Source: CAWAMR01 sp963783095
GTDB taxonomy: Bacteria > Planctomycetota > Planctomycetia > Gemmatales > Gemmataceae
Assembly (NCBI GenBank): GCA_963783095.1
Contig: CAWAMR010000006.1
Location: 1 to 64,000, forward strand
DNA: 64,000 bases
Direction of reading: 5' to 3'
Shown piece after piece: positions 9,239-16,848 of the stretch (positions are counted from its first letter, which is position 1; the number at the start of each line of letters is the position of its first letter). Under the pieces are notes generated by a model. That model made no database searches and had not been told where the DNA came from. It worked only from the letters and a program-made list of their open reading frames with translations. The position numbers and the translations under genes are program-made.

Positions 9239-9493
9239 TCACTTCTCAGTCCCCTCGATCTTTCTTAATCGTTCGATCACTTCGTCCGTCGTTCGACCTG
9301 CCGGGTGTTTCCTGGCCTCGGCGAGTTCGTCGTCGCTGACCAGCGAATTAGCAAGCTGATAGCGTAACCTGTTATGTGCTTCCGGTGAAAGATAGTAACC
9401 CAACAATCGCCCACTCTCGTCGCACAATTCCACGTGATCGCCCATTTTTTGGATCTCTTGCTGAATGTGAGGCAGCAGTACAAAACGCGACAT
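9239..9493 (-). CDS. Antitoxin of the neighbouring ParE/RelE-type toxin
   Basis: This is an 84-residue acidic protein. The N-terminal beta segment (IQKMGDHVELCDESGRLLGY) is followed by an LSPEAHNRL region and a C-terminal helix rich in Glu/Arg (DDELAEARKHPAGRTTDEVI). That arrangement is common in planctomycete and cyanobacterial antitoxins paired with RelE-like toxins. It would bind the toxin through the C-terminal helix and repress the operon. I infer the role from position and composition; no classical DNA-binding motif is obvious. Confidence 0.7.
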   Translation of the reverse strand: MSRFVLLPHIQQEIQKMGDHVELCDESGRLLGYYLSPEAHNRLRYQLANSLVSDDELAEARKHPAGRTTDEVIERLRKIEGTEK

Positions 9494-9622
9494 TTCAAAT
9501 ACCTCGAATTAAACCGTTGAATTGACTGTCTGCGTTCTTGGCCGCAAAGACAGCAGCACTTATCTAAACGGTAACATAATCGAAGGGCCGAAAAAAGGCC
9601 GATGGATTAAGGAAAGACAAAT

Positions 9623-10495
9623 TTAGAGAACGAACCACAGATAAGCCACCGGCGCAGCAAAGATCAATGAATCGATCACATCCAACACCCCACCGAACCC
9701 GGGAATCGCCCGCGATGCATCCTTGATTTGCGAATCGCGCTTCAAAAGCGACTCTGCCAGATCGCCCAGTTGACCCGCGATCCCGACCGTGATGCCAAAG
9801 CCGATCGCTGTCGGTATTCCACCCGCGAACACGGAGAAACGCTCCTGAAAACCGATCGCAACGAGCATCGAGCTTGCCAACCCTCCGATAGCACCTTGCC
9901 AGGTCTTCTTGGGACTCAGCGCGGGGGTCATGAGATTTCGGCCCAGCAAACGGCCCGTCAGAAACTTCCCTGTGAAATAGGCTCCGATGTCTCCGCACTT
10001 GGGGATGAAGACCGTCATGGCGATCGCTATCGTCCCACGCGAAGTCGGCTCGATCCAGCGGAGTTGAGCCAGAAAACAGGGGAGCACACCCAAATAGCCA
10101 ATGACGAGAAAGGTCAGGGCGATGCGCTCGGTGTGTGGTCCCGGCGCTGTAAAAGTGACCGTCTCAATCAAGAATGCCGCGATCAGACCGGCCAGCGCTA
10201 TGGCACCGATCAGATGCCAAGAATCGAATCCGAAACTTCTCGGAGCCAACCAATCCAAGAGAGGCGCTTGCCAGTTGGCCAGACACAGCAGCAAGACAAC
10301 AGGAAGACAAAGTTGTGAGGAAGGCCGAATCTCCTGCCTGAGCATTTGCAAGAGCTCGTGGACGCCGAGAAGCAGGGCACTGGTGTAACTGATGAACAGG
10401 AACGGATACCAGGGAGCAAACCAGCGATCCTCGCTTAGGATAAGGATTGCCAGAGCGATCAGAATCGTACCCATCCATAACCGCGTTTGAAGCAT
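9623..10495 (-). CDS. cdsA: Phosphatidate cytidylyltransferase
   Basis: This 290-residue membrane protein has about eight hydrophobic segments. The C-terminal signature SPKKTWQGAIGGLASS, with GQLGDLAESLLKRD and KDASRAIPGFGGVLDVIDSL, is the CDP-diglyceride synthetase pattern, including the conserved Asp pair. It makes CDP-diacylglycerol from phosphatidate and CTP for phospholipid synthesis at the inner membrane. It follows uppS by 10 bp, the usual uppS-cdsA order, so the two are probably co-transcribed. Confidence 0.96.
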   Translation of the reverse strand: MLQTRLWMGTILIALAILILSEDRWFAPWYPFLFISYTSALLLGVHELLQMLRQEIRPSSQLCLPVVLLLCLANWQAPLLDWLAPRSFGFDSWHLIGAIALAGLIAAFLIETVTFTAPGPHTERIALTFLVIGYLGVLPCFLAQLRWIEPTSRGTIAIAMTVFIPKCGDIGAYFTGKFLTGRLLGRNLMTPALSPKKTWQGAIGGLASSMLVAIGFQERFSVFAGGIPTAIGFGITVGIAGQLGDLAESLLKRDSQIKDASRAIPGFGGVLDVIDSLIFAAPVAYLWFVL

Positions 10496-10505
10496 GGGCT
10501 ACCGG

Positions 10506-11243
10506 TTATGAAGTGGGGGAAATCAGGCCGCCAAATCGCCGCTCGCGGGCGGAATAATCGCGCAGCGCCTGCTGCAATAGCGCTGCATCGAAATCGGGCC
10601 AACAGCGCTGCGTAACCCATATCTCCGCATAGGAAATCTGCCAGAGCAGATAGTTGCTCACTCGCATTTCACCCGCGGTGCGAATCAGAAGATCGGGATC
10701 GGGCATACCATGAGTATACAGGGCCGCGCTAATGGTGGATTCTTCAATCTCTTCCGGCCGAAACTCGCCTTGCTGCACTCGACCTGCAATCGAGCGCACG
10801 GCATCGACTATTTCGGTTCGGCTGCCGTAGTTGATCGCCAGCGTCAGCGTCATGCCGGTGTTGTGTTCGCTTTGACGGATATTCTCATCGATTTCCGCCA
10901 GGACATCATCGGGCAAGCCCTGCCTTCTGCCGATGACTGCGAAGCGGATATTCTGGCGTCGAATTTCTTCACGTTCTCCGATGAGATATTCCTTCAACAG
11001 CCCCAACAGGAAATCGAGTTCAGCCTTGGGACGTTTCCAGTTTTCAGAACTGAGGCAATAGAGCGTCAGGTAGCCGATGCCCAGCTTGCAACACTCTTCA
11101 ATGGTGGTGCGAACGCTTTTCACGCCTTGGAGATGGCCCTCAACCCGCTCCATACCGCGTTCCTGCGCCCATCGACCGTTGCCGTCCATAATGATGGCAA
11201 TATGTCGAGGGAGTTGATCCGAAGATAGGCCAAGTTCAGCCAC
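10506..11243 (-). CDS. uppS: Undecaprenyl diphosphate synthase (cis-prenyltransferase)
   Basis: The 245-residue product has the family start HIAIIMDGNGRWAQERG, with the catalytic Asp and the Gly-Asn-Gly-Arg-Trp block. It also has LTLYCLSSENWKRP, INYGSRTEI and the C-terminal PDPDLLIRTAGEMRVSNYLL signature. It condenses isopentenyl diphosphate onto farnesyl diphosphate to give the C55 carrier lipid precursor used for cell-envelope glycans. It is intact, with cdsA immediately downstream. Confidence 0.97.
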   Translation of the reverse strand: MAELGLSSDQLPRHIAIIMDGNGRWAQERGMERVEGHLQGVKSVRTTIEECCKLGIGYLTLYCLSSENWKRPKAELDFLLGLLKEYLIGEREEIRRQNIRFAVIGRRQGLPDDVLAEIDENIRQSEHNTGMTLTLAINYGSRTEIVDAVRSIAGRVQQGEFRPEEIEESTISAALYTHGMPDPDLLIRTAGEMRVSNYLLWQISYAEIWVTQRCWPDFDAALLQQALRDYSARERRFGGLISPTS

Positions 11244-11278
11244 TGATTGATCCAGTCAAATGTTGAGATGTGTCCTAA

Positions 11279-11520
11279 CCACAGAGTCACAGAGGCCACA
11301 GAGAAGACAAATACCAAGAAATAAGAGAATATCAATAAGAACACATATAGTCTTTGCTCTCTGGTTTGTAGGGCGGGTCGAGGCTTGGCGAGGCCCGCCA
11401 GAGTGACAGGGCGGTTCACGGCGGGCCTCGCAAAGCCTCGACCCGCCCTACGTTGCCGGCTAATCTTGCAACAGGCTCGAAGGTATTGTCTTCTCTGTGT
11501 CCTCCGTGACTCTGTGGTTA
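11279..11520. repeat. Nested inverted repeats between uppS and purA
   Basis: The outer arms are an AACCACAGAGTCACAGAGG word at 11279 and its near-complement ending at 11520. The inner arms are GTAGGGCGGGTCGAGGCTTG at 11369 and its complement ending at about 11452. Together they form a cruciform-capable block of about 240 bp with no coding capacity. It explains the gap between purA and uppS and resembles a mobile palindromic element. Confidence 0.8.
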
Positions 11521-11545
11521 GTACGGTTTTGGCTCTAGTTGAATA

Positions 11546-12859
11546 TCACATTTCAATGGTCTGTTCTCGATCCGGACCTACCGAAACCATCGATACTCGC
11601 AAACCCAATAACTCCGATAGCCTGTCTACATATCGTAGCGCTGACGTCGGCAAATCGCTCTTCTTGCGCGCTTTGGTCAAATCGGCGTCCCAGCCCGGCA
11701 TCGTCTCGTAGATCGGCTTGCAGCGCTCGAGCCGAAACGCATCGCTGGGAAATACATCGATCTTCTTCCCATCGCATTCATAGCCGATGCAAATCGATAG
11801 TTCCTTTAACCCGCTCAGGACATCCAACAACATCACCGAGACTTCATCGACTCCCGCGAGCGCTGCGGTATATCGAACCGCAACGGTATCGAACCAGCCA
11901 ACACGTCTCGGCCGGCCCGTCACGGTTCCATATTCTCGTCCGATCTTGCGGATGCGTTCGCCAATCCCGTTTGGGCCATCGTCCAACTCGGTGGGAAATG
12001 GTCCTTTCCCAACCCGGCTCGTGTAAGCTTTCACAATACCAATGGTTCGCGTGATGTATCGGGCCGGGATGCCGCAGCCGTTCGGGATTCCGCCCGGCAA
12101 GCTGTTGGAACTCGTTACATAAGGATAGGTTCCATGATCGATGTCGAGCAGACTCCCTTGAGCACCTTCAAAGACGATCCGTTTACCCTCTTTCAAACCC
12201 TGGTGCAAAAGTGCAGTGGTATCGGCGATGAACGGCTTGAGCCGGGCAGCGTGCTTGAGGTACTCATCGCATAACTCATCCGCATCAAAAGTACGCGGCT
12301 TTTCCAGGCTCGTCGAGAGGGCGGCGATGATGCGATTTTTGCGCGGTACGATTGCTCGCAGCCGTTGTCGGAGATGATCGGGATAGAGCAATTCACCCAT
12401 CCGGATGCCGCTATTTCGGCCCACTTTATCTTGATAGCAGGGGCCGATCCCTCGCCCGGTGGTACCGATCCCGCCACTCCCTTCGGTTTCAAAAACACGC
12501 TCTTCTTCCATGTGATACGGGAAAATCACATGGGCATGTTCGCTGACGGCAAGGTTATCGCCGACGGGAATCCCGGCGGCGTGGAGCGAATCGATTTCTT
12601 CCAGGAGCCGGGGCGGATAAACGACCAGACCATTACCAATGACCGAACGGATATGAGGCTTCAAAATTCCTGTAGGAAGCAATGAAAGTTTGAAGGTTCG
12701 ATCGCCCCAGACGATGGTATGACCCGCGTTGGCCCCGCCGTTATAGCGCACCACGAACTGATGCGAATCACCCAGAAGATCGACGATTTTGCCCTTGGCT
12801 TCATCGCCCCACTGAAGACCGACGACACAGGTACAGCCAGGTTGTTGTTCTGATTTCAC
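11546..12859 (-). CDS. purA: Adenylosuccinate synthetase
   Basis: The enzyme joins IMP and aspartate with GTP in AMP synthesis. The family motifs are in order: VVGLQWGDEAKGKIVDLL (nucleotide loop; Ala in place of the more usual Gly), NGGANAGHTIV, GTTGRGIGPCYQDK, EGAQGSLLDIDHGTYP and TGRPRRVGWFD. I choose the GTG at 12859 because homology starts just after it (437 residues, the normal size). The 36 upstream in-frame codons cross a terminator-like hairpin and are not conserved in type. The gene is alone on its strand. Confidence 0.95.
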   Translation of the reverse strand: MKSEQQPGCTCVVGLQWGDEAKGKIVDLLGDSHQFVVRYNGGANAGHTIVWGDRTFKLSLLPTGILKPHIRSVIGNGLVVYPPRLLEEIDSLHAAGIPVGDNLAVSEHAHVIFPYHMEEERVFETEGSGGIGTTGRGIGPCYQDKVGRNSGIRMGELLYPDHLRQRLRAIVPRKNRIIAALSTSLEKPRTFDADELCDEYLKHAARLKPFIADTTALLHQGLKEGKRIVFEGAQGSLLDIDHGTYPYVTSSNSLPGGIPNGCGIPARYITRTIGIVKAYTSRVGKGPFPTELDDGPNGIGERIRKIGREYGTVTGRPRRVGWFDTVAVRYTAALAGVDEVSVMLLDVLSGLKELSICIGYECDGKKIDVFPSDAFRLERCKPIYETMPGWDADLTKARKKSDLPTSALRYVDRLSELLGLRVSMVSVGPDREQTIEM

Positions 12860-12878
12860 GTCGAGCCGCCGGGTCCAT

Positions 12879-12906
12879 AAAAAAGCCCTCGGCAAAAGCC
12901 TTGGGC
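12879..12906 (-). terminator. Intrinsic terminator-like hairpin just upstream of purA
   Basis: On the minus strand GCCC-AA-GGC-TTTT-GCC-GA-GGGC is followed directly by six T residues (12884-12879). It ends only 20 bp before the purA GTG start. No minus-strand gene lies upstream that it would terminate, so it may belong to the purA leader and act in attenuation. Confidence 0.6.
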
Positions 12907-12944
12907 CTTTGAAAGGAGAGATTGATTTTCCGCTTATCAGGCTA

Positions 12945-14987
12945 ATGGCGATGGGGAGATACGTCAACCCTTTCGAGGAAAATCATCTCGTTTGCTCGAC
13001 TAACGACCCCGGAATGCCGCGCCCGTTGCCGGCCGGGGTGACGATTCCCCAATCCAACAATACCAGCGACATCGTGATGTTCGCTTTGCAGTATTTTGGG
13101 CTGAACACCAGTGCTTTAACGAGCTTGCTGCCGGCCAATAGCAACGGGAGTCCCTTCGATTTGTCGCAGGTGCTTGGCTTGAGTTTTGGGGGCAAGACCA
13201 TTCAACAGTGGCTAGGCAGCTACGACAATTTGCAGTCGTTGATCGGCCAGTTCAACAGCGATCCGGAGACGGGAGCGGACAGCATCAATCTGGACCAGAT
13301 ATTCCAGGACATTCAGACCCAAGTGCTGGGGACGTTCCAGACCGAGTTGTGGCAAACGATCGCGGTCCAGGTGCTGAAATCGCTGACGCCGGCAGCGGGG
13401 TTTTTGCAGATGTTCAGCATGCTGCAAAACCTGGTGTCGAAGGGGGGTCAGATATTCAAGCAGTTCCAGGACTTGACGAGCAAATTCGCGGCGGTGCTGA
13501 ACGCGGCGGGTGCGAAGTCGAGAACGGCAGTGGCCAGTGCGGTGAGCCAGGGCTTGAATGCTCTGACGACGACATTGCTGACGTTGCTAGGCGCGTTTGG
13601 TCTGGACACGGTGAAGACGAAGATCCAGGGCATCTTGCAATCGCTGAAGATGAAGATTCAATGTGCGTTGCAGAAACTCATGGCCTGGCTATTGGGCAAG
13701 TGCGGCCAGTGTGCTGCGGCGAAAGCGGGATGCGGCACAGGCAGCAACACCGGGACCGGGAAGAGCCCGCTGGGCCAATGCTTTACTCGAAGAGTGGCCA
13801 AACGGAAGGGAGACGGTTTGGGTCGTGGGCCAATGGGCGCATCGGAATTGGGTGAGAAGGTACAGACCTTCCAGCCCGGCGAGCCGGGCTATGGTCAAAG
13901 CGGCAAGTTGTCGGAGATCGAAGCGAATCCGTGGGCGTATCGAGCGGTCTGGTTCATGCTGGAAGAAGATGGCCGCTGGGTGAAGTTCGGGATGCTCAAG
14001 AGCGTGCTCTGGATGGCTGTCTCTGGCGTACACAAAGTCGGCGATCGCGTGCGGTTCGATCTGGAAGAAATGGGAGTGGTCGGTGAAGCGCAAGTGATGT
14101 CGATTGGGCCGTGTCCGGCAATTGAGCCAGGGCCAGGCGCACTGGTCGTCTCGGTGTTCGAGCATTCAGAAGGGGAAATCTGGGAATTGACGGTTGAGGG
14201 TGAATCGCAGCCGATCGAATCAACCGAGAACCATCCGTTCTGGAGTGGAGATCGCATCACGTGGGTGCCTCTGCGCGAACTGCGGGTAGGAGAACGACTG
14301 TCGGGTGTCAATGGTTTCGTGCCAGTGCTGAAAGTGAAGAAGACTGATCGAAGGGAAACAGTGTATAATATCGAAGTAGAGGGCGATCACTGCTACCGGA
14401 TCGGGGAGCAGGGGGTTCTGGTGCATAATGCGTCCGTCAATCCAGTGCAGGTTATGGCAACAAGTTCTTCGAGCAGTGTAGGGTTGCGTTACGCAATAGC
14501 CACTTGGCGTTACCGAAGACGGGATAGCAACTTCGCCATGAAGGGTCCAAGGTGGGGATACAACTACGGTTATCTTACATTCACCAATCAACGTGGAGTC
14601 GGTGGCCCCAATTTTCTATTAGGAGCTGGCCCACAACCTGTTCCTTTTAGTCAACTACTTGGAACTCCGACGCCAGCACCACAGCGAGGATACAATCCCG
14701 ACACAACGCATTCCGAACAACAACTATTCACAAGATTTGAGGGGTTACAGTGGGGAATGTTATGCCCCGTTTCAGACGTAATCGTTGTTGAGTTCTTTTC
14801 CGAACGTGAGCCTTGCGGGGCTTGCCAAGGAGTCTTGGGGATGTTACTTATGCCATACAATCAACCGTTACCCAATGGACCTGGTGGTCCATCCGTAATT
14901 CCGATCTGGTTCCTCGTTCCAGACGGTCCAAACAGCGACGATGACCTGCGCCAGTGGTATTTGGGAAACGATGGCATCTTGAGGTAA
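12945..14987 (+). CDS. Polymorphic toxin: HINT domain plus C-terminal deaminase-like toxin tip
   Basis: From the ATG at 12945 the product is 680 residues. The first 260 are helical and low in charge. A Gln-Cys-Phe at about residue 278 may open the HINT (self-splicing-type protease) region. That region continues through QTFQPGEPGY and TENHPFWSGD and closes with VYNIEVEGDHCYRIGEQG and VLVHNAS at about 496. The remaining 184 residues hold HSEQQ (His 589, Glu 591) and EPCGACQ (Cys 624 and 627), the zinc and catalytic signature of the cytidine deaminase fold. A tip released by HINT cleavage that deaminates nucleic acid or nucleotides is the likely product. The tip is visibly AT-richer than the N-terminal part, as expected for exchanged toxin tips. 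No signal peptide is evident. An earlier TTG start at 12909 is possible. Confidence 0.8.
   Translation: MAMGRYVNPFEENHLVCSTNDPGMPRPLPAGVTIPQSNNTSDIVMFALQYFGLNTSALTSLLPANSNGSPFDLSQVLGLSFGGKTIQQWLGSYDNLQSLIGQFNSDPETGADSINLDQIFQDIQTQVLGTFQTELWQTIAVQVLKSLTPAAGFLQMFSMLQNLVSKGGQIFKQFQDLTSKFAAVLNAAGAKSRTAVASAVSQGLNALTTTLLTLLGAFGLDTVKTKIQGILQSLKMKIQCALQKLMAWLLGKCGQCAAAKAGCGTGSNTGTGKSPLGQCFTRRVAKRKGDGLGRGPMGASELGEKVQTFQPGEPGYGQSGKLSEIEANPWAYRAVWFMLEEDGRWVKFGMLKSVLWMAVSGVHKVGDRVRFDLEEMGVVGEAQVMSIGPCPAIEPGPGALVVSVFEHSEGEIWELTVEGESQPIESTENHPFWSGDRITWVPLRELRVGERLSGVNGFVPVLKVKKTDRRETVYNIEVEGDHCYRIGEQGVLVHNASVNPVQVMATSSSSSVGLRYAIATWRYRRRDSNFAMKGPRWGYNYGYLTFTNQRGVGGPNFLLGAGPQPVPFSQLLGTPTPAPQRGYNPDTTHSEQQLFTRFEGLQWGMLCPVSDVIVVEFFSEREPCGACQGVLGMLLMPYNQPLPNGPGGPSVIPIWFLVPDGPNSDDDLRQWYLGNDGILR
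12992..13023 (+). repeat. 32-bp direct repeat, left copy
   Basis: It matches 16906-16937 at 30 of 32 positions, including an unbroken 20-bp block CGACCCCGGAATGCCGCGCC. Here it lies in the first codons of the toxin gene. On the opposite strand it reads RGIPGSLVEQTR and a stop, almost the same peptide as the C-terminus of the NRPS gene. Confidence 0.85.
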
Positions 14988-15298
14988 CTACTGAGTTTAC
15001 TCTTAACGCGGCCGGCCTGCAGCCGGAGACGACAGTGAACAAATCGGTGTACAACTTCTCCGCAACGTGCAGAGAAGTTCATAGGTAAGAAACTAATAAG
15101 ACAAGACCTGAACGATGGTAGTATAAGATCTTTCAGAAGGCGCATATACTTAGCGGCGAAGAACTTGATCTCTCCCTCAAAGCGGCGTTGTGCTGGTGCA
15201 ACAATTCCCAAGGTCGGGATACGCTCCGGCCTTGGCTAAGTTGTGGTGCCACGTAGAAACTAATCGTTCGTGGTCCCATTTATAGGAGTACTAAATAG

Positions 15299-16468
15299 GT
15301 GAATTTACTTAATACCGTAGCGGAGGAAAATGTCCCCACGAAACATTTTACCGGAATGAGTTATGATGCGGTGCGGTTGACTATCTCTCCGGCCGGCACT
15401 TTAGCGACTCTGAGCGATCCACAAATCGGTTCTTTAAGCGTAGTCGATATCGTTGACTGCGTTATCCTTCCGGAACTAAACAGAGATTTGGTTTCAGCAA
15501 CGGGGTTCTCGCCGACAGGAAGGCTTTTCGCAAGCTGTTCTATGGGTCAGGGGGTCATTTGGGAAGCTTCCTCAAGATCATTTATGCGATCATTTACTTG
15601 GGCTGCCCAAGTAAATGATCTTCCCAGATCGGTGCTCTTTGATAGCAATGAGGCTCGCCTTTTCGTTGGCTTTGATTGGAGGGTATTGATTTTTGACATT
15701 AGGACTGCGGACCTGATTACCGAAGTGAGGTTTGGAGCGCCAGCAATATTCACATTGCTCAAGATGGACCTAATAGGCGATAATTTATCGGTTTGTTTTT
15801 GCGAAGCCTACCCAACCCAACATGACTACGCGCTTCGTATCGTTCAGCCTTCATCCTCTTATGCAATCACCATTCCTTTAAGTTTTGGCGATTCGTTCAA
15901 ATTTTCATCAGCATCGCCTCACGCGTTGGTTTGGAGAGGATCTCGAAACCATTCAGAAATCTGGGATATTCAAAAAGGACACCTCTTGCAGATTCTTCCT
16001 TTCCAAAAACGGCCTACACATGTTTCCTTTGCTTGCGATGGAACGCATTTATCTTATGGATATGATCCTCGATCGACACGATCCGCCTGGAATGGAGATA
16101 TTCTCGAGATTTGGAACTTTCGGACCGGGGATTGTGTTCAGAGCTTTAATAATTCTCCATCTTGGAATGTTCTCTGGTCAGGACGGTTAGACCTGGCAGC
16201 TATTTTTTCACGGGCCGACGCGAGCGGGACTTATTCACCCAATGTGATATTATTTGCAGATTTGATTAGTGGAAGAACTCTTGGGTGTGCGCGCGGTCAC
16301 GCATGGCTTACTGGCGAAAACGCGCAGTTTACACCAGACTCCAAATGGTTCTTGTCTGTCTTTACCTACGAGGACCAGCTTTCTAATGGCTTACCTGTTT
16401 CTGCTGGCACGATTGCTCGCAGTGATCTCTCGTCCGTTCTTGGGTCGCTTGCTGTTGCTGGTGCATAA
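15299..16468 (+). CDS. Beta-propeller (WD40-like) protein, possible immunity or accessory partner of the toxin
   Basis: The GTG start at 15299 has AGGAG about 10 bp upstream. The 389 residues contain repeated blade-like phrases (GFSPTGRLFASCS with GVIWEASS; RVLIFDIRTADL; LEIWNFRTGDCVQSF; QFTPDSKWFLSVFTY), typical of degenerate WD40/YVTN propellers. It lacks a signal peptide and is therefore probably cytoplasmic. It follows the toxin gene by 311 bp on the same strand, where immunity genes usually sit. Its stop codon lies inside a copy of the HINT-junction sequence. The immunity role is an inference from position only. Confidence 0.55.
   Translation: MNLLNTVAEENVPTKHFTGMSYDAVRLTISPAGTLATLSDPQIGSLSVVDIVDCVILPELNRDLVSATGFSPTGRLFASCSMGQGVIWEASSRSFMRSFTWAAQVNDLPRSVLFDSNEARLFVGFDWRVLIFDIRTADLITEVRFGAPAIFTLLKMDLIGDNLSVCFCEAYPTQHDYALRIVQPSSSYAITIPLSFGDSFKFSSASPHALVWRGSRNHSEIWDIQKGHLLQILPFQKRPTHVSFACDGTHLSYGYDPRSTRSAWNGDILEIWNFRTGDCVQSFNNSPSWNVLWSGRLDLAAIFSRADASGTYSPNVILFADLISGRTLGCARGHAWLTGENAQFTPDSKWFLSVFTYEDQLSNGLPVSAGTIARSDLSSVLGSLAVAGA
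15588..15620. repeat. Perfect 16-bp inverted repeat within the propeller gene
   Basis: GATCATTTACTTGGGC at 15588-15603 is followed by one T and then its exact complement at 15605-15620. The coding frame stays open across it. Such a stem in the mRNA would be very stable. Confidence 0.9.
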
Positions 16469-16505
16469 TGCGTCGGTGAAGAAGCGTCCTGTACAAAAAC
16501 TTTGA
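16450..16505 (+). pseudogene. Displaced HINT-junction remnant of an earlier toxin tip
   Basis: The frame here reads LLLVHNASVKKRPVQKL and a stop. The LVHNAS piece and its DNA (CTGGTGCATAATGCGTC) repeat the HINT/toxin junction at about 14417-14435 almost base for base. Downstream codons differ and stop after nine residues. This is how an orphan or displaced tip looks in polymorphic-toxin loci. From 16506 to 16848 I see no gene. Confidence 0.7.
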
Positions 16506-16848
16506 TCGCTGCCATTCGAATCAATACATGCCGATGTGTAACTTTGTTTTAATGAATTTGAATGGGGTTTCCCGGCACTCTGCGTTGGCGAATCGAGACA
16601 AAAAGTGAAATTGGCGCGCACTGGTCGCGCCGAAACAGGGCGATTTCTTTGATTTTGTTAATTCAAGCCGCGCGGTAATAGTGCAAAAGACACCCAGCAT
16701 CTGTCTAATGGCGGACATCCTGTTTCAGTTGATTGATGGCATCCATGCCACAGCATATCTACCCAATCCCGCCGAGCTTTGGTACACCAGCTTTCAGAGA
16801 TTAGACAGCTACTGCTCGATAGAATGGACACCTACTTGGGATCGACGG

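Noticed and set aside
13208..13855. Second long frame inside the toxin gene (215 codons, Gly/Arg/Asp-rich)
   Set aside because: It is a shadow in a GC-rich region; the main frame holds the HINT motifs on both sides.
14861..15211. Minus-strand frame antisense to the toxin end as an immunity gene
   Set aside because: Composition is not protein-like, it overlaps the toxin tip antisense and has no clear start signal.
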